From the NCBI RefSeq assembly GCF_009908285.1, contig NZ_JAAARM010000011.1, positions 124,001 to 188,000 of the forward strand: DNA of 64,000 nucleotides, in the 5' to 3' direction. Shown here in pieces: positions 1-9,730 of the stretch. Within the stretch, counting starts at the first letter, position 1, and every line of letters starts with the position of its first letter. Position numbers and translations under genes: made by a program. The notes beneath the pieces are model-generated. The model ran no database searches. It was not told where the DNA came from and saw only the letters and a program-made list of their open reading frames with translations. The stretch is from Pseudomonas sp. Fl4BN1 (lineage in GTDB: Bacteria; Pseudomonadota; Gammaproteobacteria; Pseudomonadales; Pseudomonadaceae).

Positions 1-802
1 ACAGCGGTTCCAGTGGCAGCGCACTGTGTTGCTCGGTGAGTTGGATAAATGCCCGCAAATCCCCGTCAACCTTGGCAAAGCCGCCACGACTGCTGTCCAG
101 CAGTTCATAACGACCGCAGTCCTGTTCGGCTTCTCGCAAAATGCCCTGTACTTGCTGCGCCACCCCATGATCTTCCGGAACTGCCAACGCGCCATACACC
201 GGATGCGCACCGGCCTCCGCCAGCACCAACCCGGCCAGGGTGGTGCCGGTACCGGCAGCCAGCCACCAACCGTGATAGTCGGCCCAGCCGAGGGCCGGCA
301 ACTGCTGCCGCACCTGTTGCAGCAATTGCATGCAGCCGGATGCACCGGCCAGGCCGCCACCGCCCTCGGGGACTGGGTAAAGCGCTGGATACTGCGCCTG
401 CCAGGGCGCCCAGAAACCCGCCTCGTGCCGCGCCCGATAACCGGCGTAGCCTAGCCAATGCAGTTGCATGCCAAAACGCTGCAAATCGAGCACCGTCGGG
501 GTGTCTTGGGGATGACCGCGCAACAGCCCGACCGTGCTGAAGGCAAAACGCTGACCGGCGGCGGCCAACGCATGCAGATGATTGGAGTGGGCACCGCCGA
601 GGCTGATGATGCCTTGGGCACCGGCCAGGCGCGCCGCCGCCAAATGCTCGATCAGCTTGAACCACTTGTTGCCGGAAATCAGCGGATCGATCAGGTCCAG
701 GCGCAACACCGCCACCTCGACCTCGGCCTGGGACAGCCAGTCCAGCTCCAGCCGTTGCAGCGGTGCATGGGGTAACCAATCGAAGGAATCGGCAAACGAC
801 AT
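1..802 (-). CDS. PLP-dependent D-cysteine desulfhydrase / ACC deaminase family enzyme (3' end cut by window)
   Basis: The reading frame opens with MSFADSFDWL and runs off the left edge, so only about 267 residues are visible. It is a fold-type II pyridoxal-phosphate enzyme: the cofactor lysine is in SGNKW (K46), followed by the family motif SLGGAHSNH near residues 67-75 and a glycine-rich phosphate loop, AAGTGTT. These features fit the 1-aminocyclopropane-1-carboxylate deaminase/D-cysteine desulfhydrase family, whose members are about 300-340 residues. Most Pseudomonas members act as D-cysteine desulfhydrases rather than true ACC deaminases, and the residues that decide this lie partly outside the window. 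No strong ribosome-binding site is visible before the ATG. Confidence 0.8.
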   Translation of the reverse strand, partial: MSFADSFDWLPHAPLQRLELDWLSQAEVEVAVLRLDLIDPLISGNKWFKLIEHLAAARLAGAQGIISLGGAHSNHLHALAAAGQRFAFSTVGLLRGHPQDTPTVLDLQRFGMQLHWLGYAGYRARHEAGFWAPWQAQYPALYPVPEGGGGLAGASGCMQLLQQVRQQLPALGWADYHGWWLAAGTGTTLAGLVLAEAGAHPVYGALAVPEDHGVAQQVQGILREAEQDCGRYELLDSSRGGFAKVDGDLRAFIQLTEQHSALPLEPL

Positions 803-1021
803 CGGCGGCGGGTTCAGTGAGCAAGGGAGCGCAGTCTAGCAGCGCGGACCCCTGACCAGCGTTGTTACCACGCTTGGCTCAGCACAGGCTGCGATCGAGT
901 GCGCAGAACGCGCGAGTTCAGGCAACTGAGTCTGTCAGTTGAAGTGCCCTGGCTCAGAGGATGAGTCTTGCTACGAAATACCGCCCAGCCCGATCGCAGC
1001 GAGCGGTGGGGATGGGAGATA

Positions 1022-1043
1022 CAGCGGCCGCGGAGGGCCGCTG
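1022..1043. repeat. 8-bp stem-loop in the 257-bp gap before fadH's 3' end
   Basis: CAGCGGCC (1022-1029) and GGCCGCTG (1036-1043) form a perfect 8-bp stem with a 6-nt loop. It lies just downstream of the fadH stop. There is no T-run on either strand, so it is a REP-like or 3'-protecting hairpin rather than a clear intrinsic terminator. Nothing else recognisable lies in 803-1059. Confidence 0.45.
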
Positions 1044-1059
1044 CGATGGGAGCTTGTCG

Positions 1060-3153
<2,094 letters not shown>

Positions 3154-3325
3154 TCAGTAGTGCTCCACAGACTAAGAGCACAGCACCCGACGCTCAATGA
3201 CCGTAACTGACAACTTAATGATCAAAATGTGCAGCGTCGTTGCGCAATCACTGGCCTGTGCACTCCCCGAAGTCCAGGTGAGAGGTCGCACTTCAAATCT
3301 GCTGACGTGTCGTTGTGAGCCGCGT

Positions 3326-3349
3326 TGCCTGGCCGAATTCGGCCAGGCA
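3326..3349. repeat. 24-bp perfect palindrome in the fadH/EstB-like intergenic region
   Basis: The 12-base arm TGCCTGGCCGAA is followed directly by its complement TTCGGCCAGGCA. It lies in the 362-bp gap (3100-3461) between the 3' end of the EstB-like gene and the 5' end of fadH, both read leftward. There is no T-run on either side. It could be a 3' hairpin of the upstream gene or a protein-binding site. A second smaller hairpin, TGGAAGC/GCTTCCA, lies at about 3134-3153 in the fadH leader. Confidence 0.6.
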
Positions 3350-3461
3350 CGACGTAGAGCGCAGACGCTAGCCGTTTATTGCTCGCTCCTCATCAGACTG
3401 CTGCGTCCTGCCCTGCGCCACGAGGTGGGTCGTCGCGGCCACAACTCAGCGTCAGCAGCCG

Positions 3462-4607
3462 CTAAAGCGCGGCGTAGGCCAACGCGGCCAGTTCCTGCGG
3501 GCGAGGGTCAATCATCGAGTGGCGACCCGAGGTGGAAGTCACAAAACCAAAGCTCACACCACAATCAGGGTCGGCGAAGCTGATCGGCCCGCCCAGCCCG
3601 ATATGGCCAAAGGTGTTGGGCCCCATACCTAGTGATGCTGCCGGGTCGGCCGGTTGCTCCATCATGCAGCCCAGGCCATAACGCATGGGCCGCATCCAGA
3701 TGCGATCCATGCCATTGCTGTGCTCCCGGGTAAACTCCTTCAGCAACTCGGGCCCGATCAAACGCCCGGCCAACAGCGCACTGTAAAAACCGGCCAGACC
3801 ATGGGCCGTGCCCTGACCGCTGACCGCCGGTTGCTGATAGGCCCACCAGCGCGGATCGGAGGTTCGTTTGGGCACCATGCCCGGATTGGTGAAGGCCAGC
3901 GTCGCAACGTGCTCCGGCTCGGAGATCAGCACATTGCGCAATGCCTCGGAGTAAGGGTCGCCGACCCGCCCCTTGGCCGCATCATAATGAGCGATACGGT
4001 GGAAATGCTGCTCATCCACCCCCAGATGAACCTCCAGGTCATTGGGTTGCGAGATTCGCTCGTGGATGAAAGTACAAGGATCGCGACCATCGGCCCGGCG
4101 AATCAGCTCACCCACAATCCAACCGAAGATGGTGGTGGCATAACCCATGGCGGTGCCTGGCTCCCACCACAATGGCTCAGCGGCCAGGATCTCGACCATG
4201 TGCTCCCAGTCATACATCATCGCGTTATGGTTGGCGCCCCGCAGTGCGGGTATTCCGGAGGTGTGGGTCATCACCTGACGCAGGGTGACCTGGCCCTTTC
4301 CACCCTGGGCAAACTCGGGCCAGTAGTGGGCGACCGGTACATCGAGTTCCAGCTTGCCCTCTTCCACCAACATCAAGGTGGCAACCGCAGCAAAGGGTTT
4401 CACCGTGCAGAAGGTGTTGACCAAGGTGTCACGCGTCCAAGGCTGGTCGCCCTGCTCATCCGCTACCCCCGCCCACAAATCGACAACCGTCTCACCATCG
4501 ACCTGTATGCAAACACCCCCCCCACGTTCGTGGGGGTCGTCGAAAATCGCCTCGAAAGCTTGCTGAACGGCTTCAAAGCCATTCGCGCACGTTCCTTTCG
4601 CTTCCAT
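3462..4607 (-). CDS. EstB-like / class C beta-lactamase-fold hydrolase homologue with Cys in the nucleophile position
   Basis: A protein of 381 residues, starting at MEAKGTCANG because AAAGGAG lies 8 nt ahead of that ATG; a start 17 codons upstream has no such site. The fold is read from the TLVN..VKPFAAV stretch, the LVEEGKLELD segment, the HTSGIP motif, GYATT (Tyr156) and a C-terminal GHIGLGG. In this family the nucleophile is the Ser of an S-x-x-K tetrad; here the tetrad reads C67-T-V-K70, with the codon clearly TGC. Members hydrolyse esters or amides, but the substituted residue leaves activity here uncertain. The coding strand also has a run of eight G at codons 29-31. Confidence 0.8.
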   Translation of the reverse strand: MEAKGTCANGFEAVQQAFEAIFDDPHERGGGVCIQVDGETVVDLWAGVADEQGDQPWTRDTLVNTFCTVKPFAAVATLMLVEEGKLELDVPVAHYWPEFAQGGKGQVTLRQVMTHTSGIPALRGANHNAMMYDWEHMVEILAAEPLWWEPGTAMGYATTIFGWIVGELIRRADGRDPCTFIHERISQPNDLEVHLGVDEQHFHRIAHYDAAKGRVGDPYSEALRNVLISEPEHVATLAFTNPGMVPKRTSDPRWWAYQQPAVSGQGTAHGLAGFYSALLAGRLIGPELLKEFTREHSNGMDRIWMRPMRYGLGCMMEQPADPAASLGMGPNTFGHIGLGGPISFADPDCGVSFGFVTSTSGRHSMIDPRPQELAALAYAAL

Positions 4608-4811
4608 ATCCAGAACTCCTTTCAATTGGAATATTGACCCTGGCCCTAGCCAAACCAAGGTCGAACTGAAGCCCTCGCAAGTGACAACAGCAATGTCACC
4701 TATCGAGTTTCATTAATTAAAGTCAGTTGAATCCGAGAATTAAGCCGCGCCACTCATATTGCGATACAAGCCCGTTGCAACAGCAGAGGTACAGCGTTTC
4801 ATGAACAGTTA

Positions 4812-5895
4812 TCAGCCCCTAGACTGAAAATCCACAGATTCAGTTCCAAAGCGATTTGCACGCTTATAGGTACCAAAGTCATTAAATCTCACACCTGCCT
4901 CTGCCATGATTTTATGCGCGACAGGTGCGGTCATCTGCCGAAGATAGAACGGATCCCTTACCACGAAATGATGAATACTGTGGGTACTACCAAAATTAAA
5001 ACAAAACAATTGGAAGGGCCACAACCACCAGTGATTCATCACTTGGGTCTGCTGCAAGGGATTACGCGGAGCAACATCCCCGTAGTAGTGCATATTGGAA
5101 CTGATGAAATACAGGCAGAACTGGCGAATAATATTCGGCGCAACAACAATAACCACCGCACTATTGACCACCTCCATCACCTGCAACATCGCCGCTGAAC
5201 TCTGGACCTCCAGGCCCGCCATGGGTCCGAGCCAAGTCACCAGGTGATACCCCAGGAACATATACCAACAGCCCCAGTACAACAGTCCAAGGGGCGTATT
5301 CAGCCGGATGATCCTGCCCAGCAATTTGACCTTCTGCCGCCATCCCGGTGCACGAACAGCATTCACCAAACCAAACAGGAAACCGTCTATCAACTTCAAC
5401 AGCCGCAGGGCGCCCCAGGGATTGCCACTGGTGGTGATCCATGCCTCAACGTCCGTAGCGGTGCCGGATTCCTTATGATGGTGAAAATGCAAGCCGCGCC
5501 GGACCCAGGGGCTGGGCATTCCCGGGCGAGCCAACCAGCACAACAACATCATGAGATTATGCGCCAGGGGTTGCTTTCTAAAATACAAACGGTGAATCAG
5601 GTCATGTTCAACCTCATGAATAAATGACGTCAGTAATGCGTTCGCCAGAATACATAACCACGCCGGTATAGCGCCTTGTATATACAAGGCTCCAGTAGTC
5701 ACCATCCCGAATACCGAAAACACCATGACACCATGACACCATGACACCAGCACCCAAGGTATTCTGATATTTCAAAATGGGATAACGCTTGCGCAGTTGA
5801 TTGCCATGCTCGGAAATTTTCCGGGTGACATCTTCGATTATTTGCTGGTCTGTCATGGGACGACCGTTAGCAGGTTCCTTAATTATTGGATTCAT
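4812..5895 (-). pseudogene. Membrane fatty-acid desaturase, frameshifted within an 8-bp tandem repeat (possibly phase-variable)
   Basis: The N-terminal 60 codons (MNPIIKEPAN..., start at 5895 with AAGGAT ahead) and the rest of the gene lie in different frames. The junction falls in three copies of TGTCATGG on the coding strand. The downstream part has the three histidine boxes of integral-membrane desaturases: H-E-V-E-H-D-L-I-H, H-F-H-H-H and H-S-I-H-H, with hydrophobic segments between them. Frame arithmetic shows that one or four repeat copies would restore a single frame of about 355 residues, while the present three copies do not. With one copy the junction reads GAGVMVFSVFG, a smooth family-like sequence. 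Translation of the C-terminal part alone from an internal GTG is possible but would lose the N-terminus. Confidence 0.8.
5721..5749. repeat. 8-bp tandem repeat (3 full copies plus 5 bp) inside the desaturase gene
   Basis: On the + strand CACCATGA occurs at 5721-5728, 5729-5736 and 5737-5744, then CACCA. The unit is not a multiple of three, so each gain or loss by slipped-strand mispairing shifts the desaturase frame. Confidence 0.95.
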
Positions 5896-6043
5896 CACTT
5901 CATCCTTTAAAAACAATGAGTGGGAGAGGAGCCCAAACAGGAAAACATATTTGAATCACGAAACAAGCCATTAACTATGAAAGGTACTTACTCCAGCTAA
6001 GCGGCGGCCTGAGCCGCATGTTTACCCAGCAACTGTTATGAAT

Positions 6044-6055
6044 GACCGACCGGTC
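6044..6055. promoter_or_regulatory. TetR-type operator-like inverted repeat upstream of the desaturase
   Basis: GACCG-AC-CGGTC is a short inverted repeat resembling operators of TetR-family repressors such as NemR. It lies about 150 bp upstream of the desaturase start, in a stretch (5896-6353) where no gene is recognisable. No TetR gene is nearby in the window, so the assignment is speculative. Confidence 0.25.
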
Positions 6056-6353
6056 TAAATCTGCACTATAAAGTCCCTAGAATTGCTACAGAACGTAATA
6101 ACAGTAAAAGAGCATTGAATTCTTAATTCCTGTCTAACAACCCATGAAAAACACCAACCTTAACCACATAATTCAATGAAGAATTGGAATAAGCTCTTAT
6201 CAGAGCGTTTATATTCCGCAACATTGGCGAGCCATAAAAAACCATCGGTATGGTTAAGCCACATGAGCTCCCGGTTCGCCAACACCATCCAAAATAGGCT
6301 GCCCAGCGCAGGCGACGATCGACATCGTCCTAGATGATGTCTGGCGATATGCG

Positions 6354-6866
6354 CTAAACCCTGCCCGGCAACGAGCCGTAGGCGGTATTTTTCCCATTGG
6401 CTTCCTGCCCGGGGTGGATAAAGGCAATGTCCCGCGGGCTGATCCGCGCCTCGATCAGCAACTGGTCGCCCAAGGGCGCGATTTCCATCAACTCGCCCCC
6501 CAGCGCCAACACCCCGCCAATGCCCGAAGTCCAGACATCCTTGACGATAACCGTGGGTCGGTGCGGTGAGCACCGTGCGGGTCAGCTGGTCGACCCGGCC
6601 CTCGCGTACGTTGAGCGAAGGTCCAGCTCGGAGTGGGTTTTGCTGAAGTCGTCCTTGGGCCGCACAAAATAGTCGTCGCGGGTCGACTGATAGCCGCTGG
6701 TCAATTCGGCCAGCCGTTGCTGCAAACGCAAGACCTCAACTTCGTTGGCAGTGCCGCTGCGTACCAGCGGCAAAAAAGCTCGGCCAAAAACGCCCGTGAA
6801 GTCTGCGAGCTTGTAGGCATAGATCGCAGGACCTTTTTTGCGCATCTGGCTCGCTGTCGTACTCAA
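6354..6866 (-). pseudogene. Remnant of an HlyD/LapC-type I secretion membrane-fusion protein
   Basis: Three reading frames on the minus strand together spell the C-terminal half of a type I secretion adaptor. The first piece contains LPLVRSGTANEVEVLRLQQR, the barrel-domain stretch. The second reads NVREGRVDQLTRTVLTAP. The third contains GIGGVLALGGELMEIAPLG, then LLIEARISPRDIAFIHPGQ. At least two frameshifts separate them and the N-terminal membrane anchor is missing. No ABC exporter or outer-membrane partner is present, so this is the end of a lost secretion operon. Confidence 0.7.
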
Positions 6867-7244
6867 AGCACGTCAACCCCCCAGGCTCCTCATGCAGGCT
6901 TTCGAATCAGGCTCGGGCCCTTTGAAAACAGGCGAACACCCGCTGTCAGCTGCCGATATATGCATTGAGAGCAGTGGAGGCCAAACCTCAAGCTCGACAG
7001 CCTTCAAAGACGCTCAACTGCAAAGCCCGCCGCCAATCTGTGACTGCGTCGCGGGGCTATGTGGCGAAGGCATCTGGGCGCCGCAGATTGTGCCTTGGCG
7101 GCCAATGCAGTGAAAATTCAACGGCTCACCAAAAAAAATGCAATTTCGTGCAAAAAAACGATCTAACAGATTGTTCTGCTGTACCTTTAGCCCAAATATC
7201 AGAGAAATATCACGATCCAGCACACGGCCGCTGACTGTTTTCCC
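6867..7244. other. 378-bp region without a recognised gene, upstream of the nitrilase-like gene
   Basis: No open frame here has a ribosome site or a recognisable motif. The distal half is AT-rich and probably carries the promoter of the following gene. A small inverted repeat TGCA...TGCA occurs at about 7139-7152 and could be a regulator site, but this is only suggestive. Confidence 0.4.
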
Positions 7245-8375
7245 ATGCGCAAACTTCTCTACATCACCTTCACCCTGGCTCTGCTTGCCGCCATCACCAG
7301 TTATGCACTCTGGACCCGCGACCGTCCGGGGGCGCACTACCTGTCGGACTTGCGTATCCAGCTCGCGGTTGATCAAGGCGTGCCCGCCGATCACGGCAAC
7401 CTGCTGGCTATTGAGCCCGAACTCTTTCCCACCGATTACCAGAGCACCGAACGCCTGCATCGCAAGCTCGCGGCCTACCTGCAACAGGCCCGTGATCATG
7501 GCCTGGTAAATGACAAGACCATTGTCGTGCTGCCGGAACATGTCGGCACCTGGCTGATGGTCAGCGGCGAAAAGAATGAGCTGTATCAGGCCACATCCTT
7601 GAAAGAAGCCATGAACTGGCTCGCGGTGAGCAACCCGTTGCCCTTCCTCAAGGCGCTGATCACTGCCAAGGGGGAAAGCCGCCTGGATGATGCACATCTG
7701 CGCATGAAGGCAAAAAAAATGGCCAAGGACTACCAACTGCTGTTCGGCGGACTGGCCAAGGAATTCCACGTGACCCTGGTGGCCGGCTCGATCATTCTGC
7801 CGGAGCCCAGCGTCAACCAGGGCAACCTGCAGATCGGCAGCGGTGCCCTGTACAACAGTAGCCTGGTGTTCGGCAGCGACGGCCTGCCCATCGGCCAGCC
7901 CCAGCGCCAGATCTATCCGACCTATGCCGAAAGTGGCTACGTCCACGGCGACACCCGGCAATCGGTCCAGGTCATCGACACCCCTGCTGGCCGCCTCGGG
8001 GTGCTGATCGGCAGCGACAGCTGGTACCCCGACAACTACCGCAAGCTCAATGAGCAAGACGCGCAACTGGTGGCGGTTCCGGCCTTTGTCATGGGCAAAG
8101 GCAGTTGGGAAAAACCCTGGCACGGCTACAAGAGCATCACCACCCCCAGTGAGGTCAGCCTCAAGCCCGAGGAGACCAGCGAAGGCGACGCCTGGCATCG
8201 CCTGACCCTGACCGCCCGCCCCCCCAGCAGCCTGGCCACTGCGGGGGTCAGCGTGTTCCTGCGCGGCCATTTCTGGGACCAGAGCAGCAGTGGCCACAGC
8301 TTCATCAACAGCAATGGGCAGACCTTTGCCGACGAGGGCGCCCGAGGCGCTCGCTTGCTGAACATCTGGTTGTAA
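7245..8375 (+). CDS. Membrane-anchored nitrilase-fold (carbon-nitrogen hydrolase family) protein lacking catalytic Cys and Lys
   Basis: The protein has 376 residues. Residues 4-22 form a hydrophobic signal or anchor, so the rest is probably periplasmic. The nitrilase superfamily is recognised from VVLPEH (Glu98, the expected general base), the ALYNSSLVFGSDG strand, and GVLIGSDSWYPDNYR, which aligns with the family nucleophile elbow usually written I-C-Y-D-x-W-x-P-E. Here that Cys is Gly256, and the usual catalytic Lys of the R-K motif aligns with Gln222. Known active members require Glu-Lys-Cys, so hydrolysis by the normal mechanism is unlikely; a binding or sensory role is inferred. The AraC regulator gene begins 4 bp after the stop, so the two are probably co-transcribed. 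Confidence 0.75.
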   Translation: MRKLLYITFTLALLAAITSYALWTRDRPGAHYLSDLRIQLAVDQGVPADHGNLLAIEPELFPTDYQSTERLHRKLAAYLQQARDHGLVNDKTIVVLPEHVGTWLMVSGEKNELYQATSLKEAMNWLAVSNPLPFLKALITAKGESRLDDAHLRMKAKKMAKDYQLLFGGLAKEFHVTLVAGSIILPEPSVNQGNLQIGSGALYNSSLVFGSDGLPIGQPQRQIYPTYAESGYVHGDTRQSVQVIDTPAGRLGVLIGSDSWYPDNYRKLNEQDAQLVAVPAFVMGKGSWEKPWHGYKSITTPSEVSLKPEETSEGDAWHRLTLTARPPSSLATAGVSVFLRGHFWDQSSSGHSFINSNGQTFADEGARGARLLNIWL

Positions 8376-8379
8376 GCCG

Positions 8380-9420
8380 ATGAAGCCCCCACAGATGCGC
8401 CTCGGCGACTTGTCGGTGGGATTCGTCCACAGCCTGGCGGACGCGATCCACAGCCATGGACTGGATCCTGCGCCCCTGCTGGCGCAATACGCCCTGGACC
8501 CTGCCAGGCTGGCAGAAGCTGGGGCGCGGCTGTCGATCCCCCGCTACATGCGCCTGGGCCACGCGGCGATCCAGCTCACCGGCGACCCGGCATTGGGCCT
8601 GCGCATGGGTCGCCTGAGCCGCCTGAGCCAGGCCGGCCTCGCCGGAGTGACCGCGGCGCAAGCCCCTAGCGTGCGTGAGGCGGCCCGTTGCCTGACACGT
8701 TTCGAAGCCTTGTACGGTTCCAACTATCGTGGCCAGTCGAGCTTTCAAGAAGACGCCGATGGCGCGTGGCTGCGCTTCTATTCAATCAGCCCGTACAACG
8801 CCTATAACCGCTTCGTGGTGGATTCGATCATGTCTGGCTGGCTACAGCAGTTGTCCAGCCTCTGTGGTCAAGCCATCCATGCCGAGCAGATCGACATCGA
8901 GTTCGAGCGCCCGGACTATCACGACGCCTACGCCCTGCTCGGCCCTGCACCGATCCAGTTCGCTGCCGAACAGAACCAACTGCGCCTGAACCAGGCCAGC
9001 CTGGCGCTGCGTAACCCGGAACATTGCCCGAGCACCTGGCGTCATCTCGTGCACTTGTGCGAAAGGGAGCTGGAACAGTTGACCCGCACCCGCAGCCTGC
9101 GCGAGCGCATCATTCAGTTACTCGGGCCGTTGCTCAATGGTGGAAGGGAGCCGGGCCTGGAAGAAGTGGCGACACGCCTGAAGCTGCCGACCTGGACCTT
9201 GCGGCGCAAACTGGCGGAAGAAGGGACGCAGTTCCGGGCAATTCTCAATGACACCCGCCGCGACCTGGCCATGACCTATATCCGCGATACCGAACTGGCG
9301 TTCGGCGAGATTGCCTATCTGCTGGGTTTTGCCTCAGCCGAGGCATTTCAACGGGCGTTCAAGCGCTGGAACGGTCAGACCCCTGGGGAGTTCCGGCGCA
9401 GCCATCGACAATTTGGCTAA
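8380..9420 (+). CDS. AraC-family transcriptional regulator (Arabinose_bd-type N-terminus)
   Basis: The 346-residue regulator has an N-terminal domain typical of the OruR/ArgR-like AraC group (RYMRLGHAAIQLTGDPALGL near residues 55-75) and two C-terminal helix-turn-helix motifs. The second includes AFGEIAYLLGFASAEAFQRA followed by the signature FKRWNGQTPGEFR. Its start lies 4 bp after the nitrilase-like gene, suggesting a shared transcript and perhaps regulation of that gene. The effector is unknown. A convergent terminator sits directly at its stop codon but serves the opposite strand. Confidence 0.88.
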   Translation: MKPPQMRLGDLSVGFVHSLADAIHSHGLDPAPLLAQYALDPARLAEAGARLSIPRYMRLGHAAIQLTGDPALGLRMGRLSRLSQAGLAGVTAAQAPSVREAARCLTRFEALYGSNYRGQSSFQEDADGAWLRFYSISPYNAYNRFVVDSIMSGWLQQLSSLCGQAIHAEQIDIEFERPDYHDAYALLGPAPIQFAAEQNQLRLNQASLALRNPEHCPSTWRHLVHLCERELEQLTRTRSLRERIIQLLGPLLNGGREPGLEEVATRLKLPTWTLRRKLAEEGTQFRAILNDTRRDLAMTYIRDTELAFGEIAYLLGFASAEAFQRAFKRWNGQTPGEFRRSHRQFG

Positions 9421-9451
9421 AAAAAAGCCACCGGCGTTACAGCTCGGTGGC
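9419..9451 (-). terminator. Intrinsic terminator of the 28-residue gene, overlapping its stop codon
   Basis: Read leftward, GCCACCG (9451-9445) pairs with CGGTGGC (9433-9427), followed by eight T (9426-9419). The first arm lies inside the last codons of the small gene, so coding sequence and terminator overlap. Confidence 0.85.
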
Positions 9452-9523
9452 GTCATCTGCTGGTTCCAGGGAATCCAGCTCGAAAGCTTGATACTCCAGC
9501 AGTTCCTCTTGGTAATCGTCCAT
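9437..9523 (-). CDS. 28-residue acidic small protein
   Basis: A short frame begins MDDYQEELLEYQAFELDSLE and ends ADDATEL. It has a strong Shine-Dalgarno sequence (AAAAGGAG, 6 nt before the ATG) and an intrinsic terminator folded around its stop codon, which together argue for real expression. The product is very acidic (about ten Asp/Glu) with no basic residue. It has no recognised domain, and I cannot assign a function. Confidence 0.6.
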   Translation of the reverse strand: MDDYQEELLEYQAFELDSLEPADDATEL

Positions 9524-9730
9524 CGCGGACTCCTTTTCCCGTTGATTGAATAACCCTGTGCCTAATGACCATCGGGATCAGCATAAAGTGCCGGGATGAC
9601 AGAAAAAATACTACCCCTCAGGTCAAGATTTCTGTCGTTAAAACGTAACAGCCTGTATGGCGGCCGTTGATGCCTTGTGCTGTTAACGGATCGACAGTGA
9701 AAAAGCCGACCCAAACACAGTTCCAACGTC

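Noticed and set aside
7014..8297. 427-codon open frame on the minus strand
   Set aside because: It is antisense to the nitrilase-like gene and has no recognisable motif.
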